Below, piece after piece: positions 43,036 to 54,426 of a DNA stretch of 64,000 bases (position 1 is the first letter of the stretch; the number at the start of each line of letters is the position of its first letter). The translations under genes were made by a program, and so were the position numbers. The stretch spans positions 1-64,000 of the forward strand of contig SHVM01000002.1 of assembly GCA_009694265.1 (NCBI GenBank). Reading direction: 5' to 3'. Under the pieces are notes generated by a model. The model searched no databases. It was not told the DNA's origin and saw only the letters and a program-made list of their open reading frames with translations. Origin of the DNA: Pseudolabrys sp. (GTDB taxonomy: Bacteria > Pseudomonadota > Alphaproteobacteria > Rhizobiales > Xanthobacteraceae).

Positions 43036-44442
43036 TCAGTGTTGTCCGTTGTGGCTGTTCATTCGCGGCTTAACGACCGTGACCTCGATGGTCCGTTTAC
43101 CCGGAGCCGTATCGCTCTTGCGGCTCGGCGCGTCGCGAGTCAGATCGCTGACCTCATAGGCAACCGTGCCGGCCGGGTGCTTAAACCAACCTGGGTCCTT
43201 GTAATCGTTGCGGTCGAGGCCATCGCGAACCTTGACGACCGAGAACATGCCGCCCATTTCGAGCGGTCCGAACTGCCCGAAGCCGGTCATCATTGGCAGC
43301 GTGTTGTCGGGCATCGGCATTTCCATGGAACCCATCTCGGCCATGCCGGCGGAGCCCATCTGCATGTAGTCGGGCACCAGCCTGCGGATCGGTTTGACGA
43401 GGTCGCGCTGCTCGGCGCCGATAAACGTTTTCACCTCGTGGCCCATGGCGTTCATGGTGTGATGCGACTTGTGGCAATGGATGGCCCAGTCGCCGGGCTC
43501 GTCAGCAACGAATTCATAGGCCCGCATGGCACCAACCGGTATATCGGTCGTCACTTCCGGCCAACGAGCACTCTGCGGTACCCAGCCGCCGTCGGTGCAC
43601 GACACCTCGAAATGATAGCCGTGCATGTGGATTGGGTGGTTGGTCATGGTGAGGTTACCCACCCGCACCCTTACACGATCGCCTTTGCGAACGACCAGAT
43701 GATCGATGCCGGGAAATGCGCGGCTGTTCCAAGTCCACAGATTGAAGTCGGCCATGGTCATCACCTTCGGCACGTAACTGCCCGGGTCGATATCGTAAGA
43801 GTTCAGAAGAAAAACGAAGTCGCGATCGACGCGCATGAACTTGGGGTCGCGCGGATGCACGACGAAAAATCCCATCATCCCCATCGCCATCTGCACCATT
43901 TCGTCGGCATGCGGGTGGTACATGAACGTCCCGCTCTTCTTCAGCGCAAACTCATAGACGAAGGTTTTTCCAGGCTTGATGTGCGGCTGCGTCAAACCGC
44001 CGACGCCGTCCATGCCATTGGGCAGCAGCATTCCGTGCCAATGGATCGTGGTGTGTTCGGGAAGTTTGTTAGTGACGAAGATGCGCAGCTTGTCGCCCTC
44101 GACGCACTCGATGGTCGGCCCTGGCGATTGGCCGTTGTAGCCCCACAGATGCGCTTTCATGCCCGGTGCGATCTCTCTCTCCACCGGCTCAGCGACGAGA
44201 TGGAATTCTTTCCAGTCGCCGTTCATTCGCCACGGCAACGTCCAGCCGTTAAGGGTGACGACCGGCTGGTAGTCGGGGCCGCTTGAGGGAAACAGCGGCG
44301 GCTGCATGGCCGGTGAGGTGGCGAAGGCCGCCTCCGGAATGCCAGCGGCCTGCACGCGGCTGCTGACGGCGGCGGCTCCAGCGAGAATGGCCGAACCGCC
44401 GATGAGATTGCGTCGCGAGATCATGGTCGTTCTCCCAATCAA
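43036..44442 (-). CDS. Multicopper oxidase (CopA-type), Tat-exported
   Basis: Tat-like RRNLIGGSAILAGA; TTIHWHGMLLPNGMDGVGG, TFMYHPHADEMVQMAMGMMGFFVVHPRD, NHPIHMHGYHFEV, WAIHCHKSHHTMNAMGH; Met-rich C-terminal stretch. Confidence 0.94.
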   Translation of the reverse strand: MIGRTTMISRRNLIGGSAILAGAAAVSSRVQAAGIPEAAFATSPAMQPPLFPSSGPDYQPVVTLNGWTLPWRMNGDWKEFHLVAEPVEREIAPGMKAHLWGYNGQSPGPTIECVEGDKLRIFVTNKLPEHTTIHWHGMLLPNGMDGVGGLTQPHIKPGKTFVYEFALKKSGTFMYHPHADEMVQMAMGMMGFFVVHPRDPKFMRVDRDFVFLLNSYDIDPGSYVPKVMTMADFNLWTWNSRAFPGIDHLVVRKGDRVRVRVGNLTMTNHPIHMHGYHFEVSCTDGGWVPQSARWPEVTTDIPVGAMRAYEFVADEPGDWAIHCHKSHHTMNAMGHEVKTFIGAEQRDLVKPIRRLVPDYMQMGSAGMAEMGSMEMPMPDNTLPMMTGFGQFGPLEMGGMFSVVKVRDGLDRNDYKDPGWFKHPAGTVAYEVSDLTRDAPSRKSDTAPGKRTIEVTVVKPRMNSHNGQH

Positions 44443-44444
44443 TT

Positions 44445-45878
44445 TCAGTGGCCCGAGGCGTTGCCCGTCGCGGGCTTTGTCATGGCCGATGTTTCTTCGC
44501 TACTCGCCGCGGCGCCGCCACCGATGATCGCAACCGACAGATCAGTGCTGGCGAGCCAGAAGTTGCGCTGCGCTTCGATAGCTGACGTATTTGCCGCGAT
44601 CCGCTGCCGCGACTCGGCCAGCAAGGCGAACACGTCGACCTGCATGGCGCCGTAACGGAGCATCATTTCGTCCGAAATGATCTTGCGCAGCGGCAACACT
44701 TCGCGCTGGTAGTGGGCCGCGATGTCGTAGCTGGACCGATAGCTGCGATACGCGTCGCGCGCCTGCGAGCGTATATTGATCGCTTTTTCCGCCAAACGGT
44801 TGACCGCCTGCATGTAGGTCTGTTCGGCCGCGCGAAGTCTTGTCTCGCCGAAATCGAACAGCGGCACCTGCAATTCGACTTCGACGCCGCGTTGACGGTC
44901 GCTGGCAGCGTCGGCTGGCCGCGTGGTTTTATCGATGCCGCCGAGTTCGAGCACGTTGATGAATCGTGTCGCTTGTGAAAGTCCGAGCGATTTGGCGAGC
45001 GTTTCGATCTCAATTCGCGCAATTTGAATATCGATGCGCCGGAGCAGCGCGTCGCGTTCGACCGTCGGCCACGACCGCTGGCGCGAGGGCAGCGCAGGCA
45101 GCGCGGCCGGCAGTTTGAATGCTAGATCGTTGCCCCACAGACCCATCACCTGGATCAGTCGCTCGCGCGCGCTGGCCGCGCGCTGGTGCGCGCTGGCGAG
45201 CTGCGCCGTGACCTCGGCATAGAACACTTGTTCGCGCGCCTGATTGAGTTTGTTGAGTGCACCACTCTCGCCAAGGCGGGTGGCGAGCTTGGCTGCGTTG
45301 GCCGCGGCGGTTTGCGCCTCGGCCAGCAGGCCGGCGAGCTGCCGGCTGGCAACCGCGCGGTAGTAAGAATGGCGCGCCTCGGCGGCGACGCGCGTGGTCT
45401 CTCCGGCGGCGCGCAATTGCGCTTGGTGAAAACGGTCCTGTGCAATCTCGGCGCGCGCGGGCAGCGTCGCCAGGCTAAGAATATTGGCGACGATCTTGCG
45501 CTCGATCTCGATGTCGGCCGCACTCGCGATCCGGGAAATCGATATCTTAGGATTGGGCGGAAGACTTTCCGCGACCATGGCGGCCTCGGCAATTCCGAGC
45601 TCGTTATAGGCCGCTTGCAGGCCGCGATTGTTGAGGAGCGCGATCTGCACCGCCGTGTCGGCGGTCAGGGGCCGCTTGAGCAAGTGCTGGACCCTCGCTT
45701 GCGCCGAAGCCGCATCGTCCCGCGTACGTATGGCGATCACGTCCTTGTGGAGCTCTTGGTCGGCGACGTTGGCGGCCACGTTCATCCCGCCGTCTGGTGA
45801 AAAAGTCTGACAGGCTGAAAGCATCAGCGCGCCGGCGAGGACGGCAACGGCGCGGGTGAGGGATGGGGTGTGCATCAT
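44445..45878 (-). CDS. TolC-family outer membrane efflux lipoprotein
   Basis: Lipobox LMLSACQTF; OEP repeats PLTADTAVQIALLNNRGLQAAYNELGIAEAAM..., AEARHSYYRAVASRQ. Confidence 0.9.
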   Translation of the reverse strand: MMHTPSLTRAVAVLAGALMLSACQTFSPDGGMNVAANVADQELHKDVIAIRTRDDAASAQARVQHLLKRPLTADTAVQIALLNNRGLQAAYNELGIAEAAMVAESLPPNPKISISRIASAADIEIERKIVANILSLATLPARAEIAQDRFHQAQLRAAGETTRVAAEARHSYYRAVASRQLAGLLAEAQTAAANAAKLATRLGESGALNKLNQAREQVFYAEVTAQLASAHQRAASARERLIQVMGLWGNDLAFKLPAALPALPSRQRSWPTVERDALLRRIDIQIARIEIETLAKSLGLSQATRFINVLELGGIDKTTRPADAASDRQRGVEVELQVPLFDFGETRLRAAEQTYMQAVNRLAEKAINIRSQARDAYRSYRSSYDIAAHYQREVLPLRKIISDEMMLRYGAMQVDVFALLAESRQRIAANTSAIEAQRNFWLASTDLSVAIIGGGAAASSEETSAMTKPATGNASGH

Positions 45879-46162
45879 TGCCCATCCTTCTTCGGTGCCG
45901 GCGCAACGCGATCATTGCGCTCGCGCCACGGCAACGGTTCGACAGGACGCTGGCTGGAATAATCGCCGAGTACCGGGCGGTAGGCAGCCGGCGGGACGCG
46001 AAAGTCCGGATCGGACACTTTATCGCCGTCGAATGGGCGTGGCGGAGTTGCCGCGCAGCCCTCGATTAAAAAAGCGACTGCCAGAACGGCGGGCAGCCTA
46101 TATCGCCACAGAATCGAACGCAGCATTGCAGCGGCTGGCCGCAGCCAGAATTGTTTGGACAT
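45875..46162 (-). CDS. Small lipoprotein of unknown function
   Basis: AVAFLIEGCAATPPRPFDGDKVSDPDFRVPPAAYRPVLGDYSSQRPVEPLPWRERND; stop overlaps the tolC-like start (45875-45878). Confidence 0.7.
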   Translation of the reverse strand: MSKQFWLRPAAAMLRSILWRYRLPAVLAVAFLIEGCAATPPRPFDGDKVSDPDFRVPPAAYRPVLGDYSSQRPVEPLPWRERNDRVAPAPKKDGQ

Positions 46163-46230
46163 GACGATCCCTCATCCATCGGTTCGATGATGAGCGCGCG
46201 CAGCAAATCAAGCCGCGGTAGCGCAACGGT

Positions 46231-46626
46231 TCAAAGCGACAGAAGGGATCTCGGAGGGCGATCGATACGGTCGGAACTGCGGCCAAAAAGGCTCTCGCTG
46301 GCGGCCGCTACCGTGCCAGAGGCCAGCATTGGCTCCAGGGCAAAGACATCGAAAGCCGGCGCAATGGCGTTGACGCCAAATAGCCCGCAGCACTTGGCGG
46401 GCTGTCCCTGGTCTTCGCCGCCGGTGCTGGAATGCCGATGGCTCGATCCGTCTTGATGGACATGAGCCTGGCTTGCCTGGTGGTGGTCGTCGGTCAGGCA
46501 ATGCGCGGCCGTTATGGCATCGGTGAAGGTCAGGGCGGCCGCCGGCGTCACGACGCAAAGCGCGTATAGGGCGACAAGGAACCACGCCGCTCGCCTACGC
46601 CCTGTCCTGGTTAACGCCTTCAACAT
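46231..46626 (-). CDS. His-rich exported/membrane protein (possible DUF2946-like metal-associated protein)
   Basis: TM/signal [17 protein letters not shown] followed by [43 protein letters not shown]. Confidence 0.6.
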   Translation of the reverse strand: MLKALTRTGRRRAAWFLVALYALCVVTPAAALTFTDAITAAHCLTDDHHQASQAHVHQDGSSHRHSSTGGEDQGQPAKCCGLFGVNAIAPAFDVFALEPMLASGTVAAASESLFGRSSDRIDRPPRSLLSL

Positions 46627-46653
46627 AGCGGGGACCGTTGTAACGCACGCATT

Positions 46654-47859
46654 TTGCCGGTGGCAACCGGCCGGATGACAGCGAAAATTGCCATTATGGC
46701 CCGATGCTGGCAAGACCGCCTTGATCAATTAGCTGCGAATGGTCAATTCTCCACAATACAGAAGGAATTGGCATTGGCTTCCCACGACGTCCCGATCGGC
46801 TCTTCGCAGGTCAGTCTCGCGGCGCTCAACGAGCGCTCGCGCGAGATTTTCCGCTCAATCGTCGAGAGCTATCTTACCACCGGCGAGCCGGTCGGCTCAC
46901 GCAATCTGTCGCGCATTCTGCCGATTTCGCTGTCACCGGCCTCGGTGCGCAATGTGATGTCGGACCTTGAGCAGCTCGGCCTGATCTATGCCCCGCATAC
47001 CTCGGCCGGCAGGCTGCCGACAGAACTGGGCTTGCGTTTCTTTGTCGACGCATTGATGCAGGTCGGGGATTTGACCGAGGGCGATCGCCGCTCGATCGAG
47101 GCGCAGGTGGCCAGCGCCAGCACCAGCAAGTCGGTGGAAGCCGTGCTCACTGAAGCCTCGCAGATGCTGTCGGGCTTGACCCGTTCGGCCGGCGTCGTGC
47201 TCACCGCGAAAAACAATGTGCGGCTCAAGCACATCGAATTCGTGCGGCTGGAGCCGGAACGCGCGCTGGCGGTGCTGGTCGCCGAAGACGGCCAGGTGGA
47301 GAACCGCGTTCTCAACGTGCCGTCGGGCCTGCCGACATCGGCGCTCACCGAAGCCGGTAATTTCCTCAACGCCCATATCCGCGGCAAGTCCCTGGCCGAA
47401 CTTCGCGCCGAGATCGAAACCTCGCTGTCGCAGGGCCAGGCCGAGCTCGATCAACTGACGCAGAAAATTATTTCCGCCGGGCTGGCGAGCTGGTCGGGCG
47501 GCGAAAGCAACGATCGCCAGCTGATCGTGCGCGGCCATGCCAATCTGCTGGACGACCTGCACGCGCTCGCCGATCTGGAGCGGGTGCGCTCGCTGTTCGA
47601 TGCGCTGGAGACCAAACGCGGGGTGATCGACCTGCTCGGCCGCGCCGAGCGCGCCGATGGCGTGCGCATCTTCATCGGCTCGGAGAACAAGCTGTTCTCG
47701 CTCTCCGGGTCTTCCACCATCGTCGCGCCCTATCGCGACGCCGAAGGCCGTATTGTCGGTGTTATCGGCGTGATCGGCCCGACCCGGCTGAATTATGCCC
47801 GAGTCATCCCGATGGTCGATTACACGGCCCGCATGGTGAGCCGGCTGCTGGCGACATAG
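46654..47859 (+). CDS. hrcA: Heat-inducible transcription repressor HrcA
   Basis: [75 protein letters not shown]. True start is probably downstream of the track start. Confidence 0.95.
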   Translation: MPVATGRMTAKIAIMARCWQDRLDQLAANGQFSTIQKELALASHDVPIGSSQVSLAALNERSREIFRSIVESYLTTGEPVGSRNLSRILPISLSPASVRNVMSDLEQLGLIYAPHTSAGRLPTELGLRFFVDALMQVGDLTEGDRRSIEAQVASASTSKSVEAVLTEASQMLSGLTRSAGVVLTAKNNVRLKHIEFVRLEPERALAVLVAEDGQVENRVLNVPSGLPTSALTEAGNFLNAHIRGKSLAELRAEIETSLSQGQAELDQLTQKIISAGLASWSGGESNDRQLIVRGHANLLDDLHALADLERVRSLFDALETKRGVIDLLGRAERADGVRIFIGSENKLFSLSGSSTIVAPYRDAEGRIVGVIGVIGPTRLNYARVIPMVDYTARMVSRLLAT

Positions 47860-47944
47860 AAATAGCGCTTGGAGCCGGCGCTTGATTTTTTACCCGTGAA
47901 CCCTGATATCCCGGGCATCCGATGAGTTTTGAGGATTTGAGCAC

Positions 47945-48568
47945 ATGACGGACAGGCCCGCCGCGCACGATACGGCTGCCAAATATGAGGGCGTATTGCC
48001 CGAGGGCGAAGCGGCCTCAGCGCCTGAAATGGTGCCGGCCGAGCAGGTGACCGCCGCCTTGGAAGCGGCCGCCGAATTCAAAGACAAGCTGCTGCGCACG
48101 CTGGCCGAGATGGAAAACCTGCGCAAGCGGACCGAGCGCGAGGTCGCCGACGCGCGGCAGTATGGCATTGCCGGTTTTGCCCGCGACGTGGTGGGCGCGG
48201 TCGACAACATGCATCGCGCGCTGACAACTATCGATGCCGAATTGCGCGAGCTGGGCGACGCCAAAGTGATCGCGATGATCGAGGGCGTCGAGCTGACCGA
48301 GCGCGAATTGCTCAAGGCTATCGAGAAACACGGCGTGAAGAAATTTTCTCCCGAGGGCGAAAAGTTCGATCCGAACGTGCATCAGGCGATGTATGAGGTG
48401 CAGGATTCCGATTTTCCGCCCGGCCATATCGCGCAAGTCATCCAGGCCGGCTACATGCTGGGCGACCGGGTGCTGCGCCCGGCCCTGGTCGCGGTGGTGA
48501 AGGCGCCGTCGAAATCGCCGCAGTCTTCCGCCAACGACAATCCGCAGCCGGACAGCGCCGCGGAATAA
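47945..48568 (+). CDS. grpE: Nucleotide exchange factor GrpE
   Basis: FKDKLLRTLAEMENLRKRTEREVADARQYGIAGFARDVVGAVDNMHRAL, FDPNVHQAMYEV. Confidence 0.97.
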   Translation: MTDRPAAHDTAAKYEGVLPEGEAASAPEMVPAEQVTAALEAAAEFKDKLLRTLAEMENLRKRTEREVADARQYGIAGFARDVVGAVDNMHRALTTIDAELRELGDAKVIAMIEGVELTERELLKAIEKHGVKKFSPEGEKFDPNVHQAMYEVQDSDFPPGHIAQVIQAGYMLGDRVLRPALVAVVKAPSKSPQSSANDNPQPDSAAE

Positions 48569-48571
48569 GAT

Positions 48572-49525
48572 TTAGCGCAACTCGACGCCGTCGCGCACGG
48601 CGCGGAAACGGGTGAACAGCGTATCCCAATCGTCCTTGCGGCCCACGCCGACGACACGCAGAAAGCCGCCGGAACCGAAACGCACCCATTGCGCCAGCGA
48701 AATCGGTTCGCCGCTGAGTCCCTTGGCCTGCGCCCTGATCTCGATGCCCTGCAAACCGCCGATCCGCATCGGCTCCAATAACGTCACCGTGAGATCGTGC
48801 AGCGGCGCCGACGACAGCAATTCGCGGGCGAATTTGCCGCGCTCGCTCGCCTCGTTCGGCGCCCCGCGTCCAACCGAAACGATCACATAGGGCTGCGTAC
48901 CGATGTCGTCGCTTGGTCCCTCGGTCAGGATCAATCCGCCCGCCGGCAATGCCTGCATCACCCGGAAGCCGGCGAATTCGTTGAGTTTGAACGGCAACAA
49001 TGCGAGCTGTTCCTCGATCGGCGTTGCCCGGAACGTCACGCTGGCCAGCATCTTGCGAATCACCGTATCGGAATAAACGGCGCGCGCCGCCTCCGGCACC
49101 TCCACATTGATCAGCATTGCGATATTTTTGGCGCCACCGGCCGCGGTTGCCAGCAGAAACCACTTATGCAGCGCGATGCCCTTATCTTTGCCCTGCCCGC
49201 TGATGAGAAACCCGATGCCGCTGGCGAACGGAAAACTTTCCCGTTTCATATCGGCCATGCCGGGCTGCAGCTTGGCGAAGGCCGAGCGCTCGATTTCTTT
49301 ATAAGCCGGCGGCGGCAAATCGAGGATGGTGATGGCGACCTTACGCTCGGCATCCTCGAAACCGGGGAAGCGATTGCTCAGGACGAGGTTGCCCTGTAGC
49401 TCCAGCCCGATCCGCATCCCCGGCGGGAACACCGGCTCGGCGCTCAGCGCGGGACTTAAAATTAACAATCCGGCGCCCAGCACGAGCACGGCTGCGTGCA
49501 AAGCGACCAACAAACGGCGGGGCAT
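48572..49525 (-). CDS. Secreted conserved hypothetical protein
   Basis: Signal peptide MPRRLLVALHAAVLVLGAGLLILSPALSAEP; long uninterrupted ORF with regular codon use. Confidence 0.65.
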   Translation of the reverse strand: MPRRLLVALHAAVLVLGAGLLILSPALSAEPVFPPGMRIGLELQGNLVLSNRFPGFEDAERKVAITILDLPPPAYKEIERSAFAKLQPGMADMKRESFPFASGIGFLISGQGKDKGIALHKWFLLATAAGGAKNIAMLINVEVPEAARAVYSDTVIRKMLASVTFRATPIEEQLALLPFKLNEFAGFRVMQALPAGGLILTEGPSDDIGTQPYVIVSVGRGAPNEASERGKFARELLSSAPLHDLTVTLLEPMRIGGLQGIEIRAQAKGLSGEPISLAQWVRFGSGGFLRVVGVGRKDDWDTLFTRFRAVRDGVELR

Positions 49526-49667
49526 GGGTTCGAACTGCTTTCCAAACGAGATTAAGGGTCTGGACTGCCTAACCGGCCTCGTCCGGTGCGGCAATGGTCA
49601 GATTAACTTTCATCCGGCCATGCGGTCCCGGCCCGGGAGGGCTACTCGCGAATTCGTGACAGCCTGA

Positions 49668-49698
49668 CTTGCGGGCCGGGGGCGCCTTCTTATATGAG
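49668..49698 (+). promoter_or_regulatory. Heat-shock (RpoH/sigma-32-type) promoter upstream of dnaK
   Basis: CTTG (49668-49671) - N17 - CTTATATGAG (49689-49698), a close match to the alphaproteobacterial RpoH consensus. Confidence 0.75.
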
Positions 49699-49790
49699 CC
49701 ACTGAGCCGCAATACTGCTGTAAAACGTGTATCCAGGGGGCTGGATCAGGGGGTCTGCGGATGAGCCGCCGGTATTCCCACTCGGGCGCC

Positions 49791-49824
49791 AAGTGACCTT
49801 CGGGTTCAAGTGACCTTCGGGTTC
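49791..49824 (+). repeat. Tandem 17-bp direct duplication in the dnaK leader
   Basis: aagtgaccttcgggttc repeated twice, back to back. Confidence 0.95.
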
Positions 49825-49865
49825 AAGAGGCCCGGCCAGCCCGCCGCAAATTGAGAGGAATTACC

Positions 49866-51797
<1,932 letters not shown>

Positions 51798-51818
51798 AGA
51801 TTGGGAGCCACAGCATGG

Positions 51819-51938
51819 CCCTCATCCTGAGGAGGCCGAAGGCCGTCTCGAAGGATGAGGGCCAGCGTGTTTGCGGCGAGGGAATCGGGGCCTCGTCCTT
51901 CGAGACGCGATCTTGCAGATCGCTCCTCAGGACGAGGA
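51819..51938. repeat. Two adjacent palindromic hairpins between dnaK and dnaJ
   Basis: gccctcatcctgaggaggccgaaggccgtctcgaaggatgagggc ... cctcgtccttcgagacgcgatcttgcagatcgctcctcaggacgagg. Confidence 0.85.
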
Positions 51939-51946
51939 AATAGGGC

Positions 51947-53104
51947 ATGTCCAAGCGCGACTACTACGAAGTTCTGGGCGTTGGCCGCACCGTCACCGAC
52001 GCCGAGCTCAAGGCCGCATACCGCAAGCTCGCCATGCAGCACCATCCGGATCGCAATCCGGGCGACGCCGACTGCGAACACAAATTCAAAGAGCTCAACG
52101 AGGCCTATGACGTGCTCAAGGACGGCGACAAGCGCGCCGCCTATGACCGTTTCGGCCATGCCGCCTTCGAGCAAGGCGGCGGTGGCGCCGGTGCGCACGG
52201 TTTCGGCGCCGATTTTGCCCACACTTTTTCCGACATTTTCGAAGATCTGTTCGGCATGGGCGGCGGCAGGCGCTCCGGCGGGCGTGGCCAAGGCCGCGAG
52301 CGTGGCTCGGACCTGCGCTACAACATGGAAATCAGCCTGGAAGAAGCCTTCGCCGGCAAAACCGCGCAGATGCGCATTCCGACCTCGGTCACCTGCGAAG
52401 TCTGCTCGGGCTCCGGCGCCAAGGCCGGCACCAAGCCGAAGCCCTGCGCGACTTGCGGCGGCGCCGGCAAGATCAGACACGCCCAGGGTTTCTTTACCCT
52501 CGAGCGGACCTGTCCGGCCTGCAACGGCCGCGGCCAGGTGATCGACGATCCCTGTCCGTCTTGCGCCGGTGCCGGACGGGTCACGCATGAGCGCCAACTG
52601 TCGGTCAATATCCCGGCCGGCGTCGAGGACGGCACCCGCATCCGGCTTGCCGGCGAAGGCGAGGCCGGCATACGCGGCGGCCCACCGGGCGATCTTTATA
52701 TTTTCCTGTCGCTGGCGGCGCACGAGTTATTCCAGCGCGACGGCGCCGACCTGCATTGCCGGGTGCCGATCTCCATGGCGACCGCGGCGCTGGGCGGCGA
52801 ATTCGAGGTGCCGGCCATCGATGGCAGCAAGGTGCGGGTCAAGGTTCCCGCCGGGACCCAAACCGGCCGCCGTTTCCGGCTGTCGGCCAAGGGCATGCCG
52901 GTGCTGCGCGCGAAACAAACCGGCGACATGTACGTTCAAGTAGCGGTGGAAACGCCGCAGAAACTGACCAAACGCCAGCGCGAGCTGCTGGCCGAGTTCG
53001 AAAAGCTGTCGTCGGAGGAGACCCAGCCGGAATCGGTCGGATTCTTCAGTCGAGTCAAAGAGTTTATCAACGGCCTGGGAAATCGCGGCGGTCATTCAGA
53101 GTAG
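51947..53104 (+). CDS. dnaJ: Molecular chaperone DnaJ
   Basis: [38 protein letters not shown]; four CxxCxGxG-type repeats ([32 protein letters not shown]). Confidence 0.98.
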   Translation: MSKRDYYEVLGVGRTVTDAELKAAYRKLAMQHHPDRNPGDADCEHKFKELNEAYDVLKDGDKRAAYDRFGHAAFEQGGGGAGAHGFGADFAHTFSDIFEDLFGMGGGRRSGGRGQGRERGSDLRYNMEISLEEAFAGKTAQMRIPTSVTCEVCSGSGAKAGTKPKPCATCGGAGKIRHAQGFFTLERTCPACNGRGQVIDDPCPSCAGAGRVTHERQLSVNIPAGVEDGTRIRLAGEGEAGIRGGPPGDLYIFLSLAAHELFQRDGADLHCRVPISMATAALGGEFEVPAIDGSKVRVKVPAGTQTGRRFRLSAKGMPVLRAKQTGDMYVQVAVETPQKLTKRQRELLAEFEKLSSEETQPESVGFFSRVKEFINGLGNRGGHSE

Positions 53105-53185
53105 CCATCTTGACCCCCTGTCCGCCGCCCTATACCCGTAAAGGTCGCGGCGAAGCCTGCCGCATGCACGCGTGACCCAGCATAA

Positions 53186-53788
53186 ATGCCTTCACACACG
53201 ACTGTCCGCGTTGAAAAGAAGCCTCTGCGTCTCGATGACGAGATGCAGTTCATTCGTTCCTGGTTCGAAAAGCCGCTATCCACCGGCGCGGTGATGCCGT
53301 CGAGCAAGGCGCTCGCGCGCACCATGGCAAACTACGTCGACCCGCAATCGAGCGGTCCGGTGATCGAACTCGGGCCTGGTACCGGCCCGGTGACCGAGGC
53401 GCTGGTCAAGCGCGGTATCGACCCCAAGCGTTTGGTCCTGGTCGAATTCAATCCTGACTTCTGCCGCCTGCTGCGCAAACGCTATCCGGCAGCCACGGTG
53501 GTGCAAGGCGATGCCTATCGGCTGCGCCGCCTGCTGGCGACATCCGCGCTTGAGCCGGCCGCCGCGGTGGTGTCGGGTCTGCCGCTGGTCACCAAGCCGC
53601 TGCGCACGCGGCTGCGCCTGATCTCCGATGCCATGGGGTTGCTGGCGCCGGGCGCGCCCTTCATCCAGTTCACTTATGCGATGGTGCCGCCGATCCCGAA
53701 AGTGCTGTCCGGGATCAAGGCCGAAGCCTCCGAGACGATCTGGATGAACCTGCCGCCGGCACGCGTGTGGGTCTATCGCGGCCGCTGA
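53186..53788 (+). CDS. pmtA: PmtA-type phospholipid N-methyltransferase / SAM methyltransferase
   Basis: FIRSWFEKPLSTGAVMPSSKALARTMA, VIELGPGTGPVTEALV; located downstream of dnaKJ. Confidence 0.8.
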   Translation: MPSHTTVRVEKKPLRLDDEMQFIRSWFEKPLSTGAVMPSSKALARTMANYVDPQSSGPVIELGPGTGPVTEALVKRGIDPKRLVLVEFNPDFCRLLRKRYPAATVVQGDAYRLRRLLATSALEPAAAVVSGLPLVTKPLRTRLRLISDAMGLLAPGAPFIQFTYAMVPPIPKVLSGIKAEASETIWMNLPPARVWVYRGR

Positions 53789-53833
53789 CCTCCGCTTTGT
53801 GATATTGGTGGCCGGCGTTCAACGGAGCCGCCG

Positions 53834-54415
53834 ATGCCCGCGCCCAAGATCCTTGTCCTGCCAGGCTCGACCCGGACCGGTTCGCATAACGTCAAGCTGG
53901 CGGCGCTGGCGGCGAAAGAGCTGACGCTGATCGACGCCGACGTCACGCGCATTTCGCTCGCCGACTATCCGCTGCCGCTTTATGAAGGCGATCTGGAATC
54001 CAAAGGCGGCCCGCCGGCCAATGCGCTGCGGCTCAAGCAGATGATCATGGCGCATCACGGCATATTCATCGCCAGCCCCGAATACAACGCCTCGGTCACG
54101 CCGCTGCTCAAGAATGCCATCGATTGGGTGTCTCGTGTGCGCGAACGCGGCGATCCGACCTATGCCGCCTTCAAGGGCCGGGTATTCGCGATTTCATCGG
54201 CATCGCCGGAAGCGGCCGGCGGGTTGCGCTCGCTGATGGCGCTGCGCCAGATTCTCGAACTTGGCTGCGGCGCGCTGGTGATCCCCGAGCAGGTCGCGAT
54301 CCAGCAGGCCGATCACGCCTTTGACGAGATGGACAATATTGCCGACATCCGCATCGCCAATCTGTTTCGCGCGCAGCTCGCGCGCCTGGTGGATATGGCG
54401 CGGCTGCTAGCTTAA
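53834..54415 (+). CDS. NADPH-dependent FMN reductase family protein
   Basis: [52 protein letters not shown]. Confidence 0.9.
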   Translation: MPAPKILVLPGSTRTGSHNVKLAALAAKELTLIDADVTRISLADYPLPLYEGDLESKGGPPANALRLKQMIMAHHGIFIASPEYNASVTPLLKNAIDWVSRVRERGDPTYAAFKGRVFAISSASPEAAGGLRSLMALRQILELGCGALVIPEQVAIQQADHAFDEMDNIADIRIANLFRAQLARLVDMARLLA

Positions 54416-54426
54416 GGAAAAGGCCG

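Noticed and set aside
43039-44286. 415-aa plus-strand ORF
   Set aside because: Antisense to the multicopper oxidase; no plausible domain.
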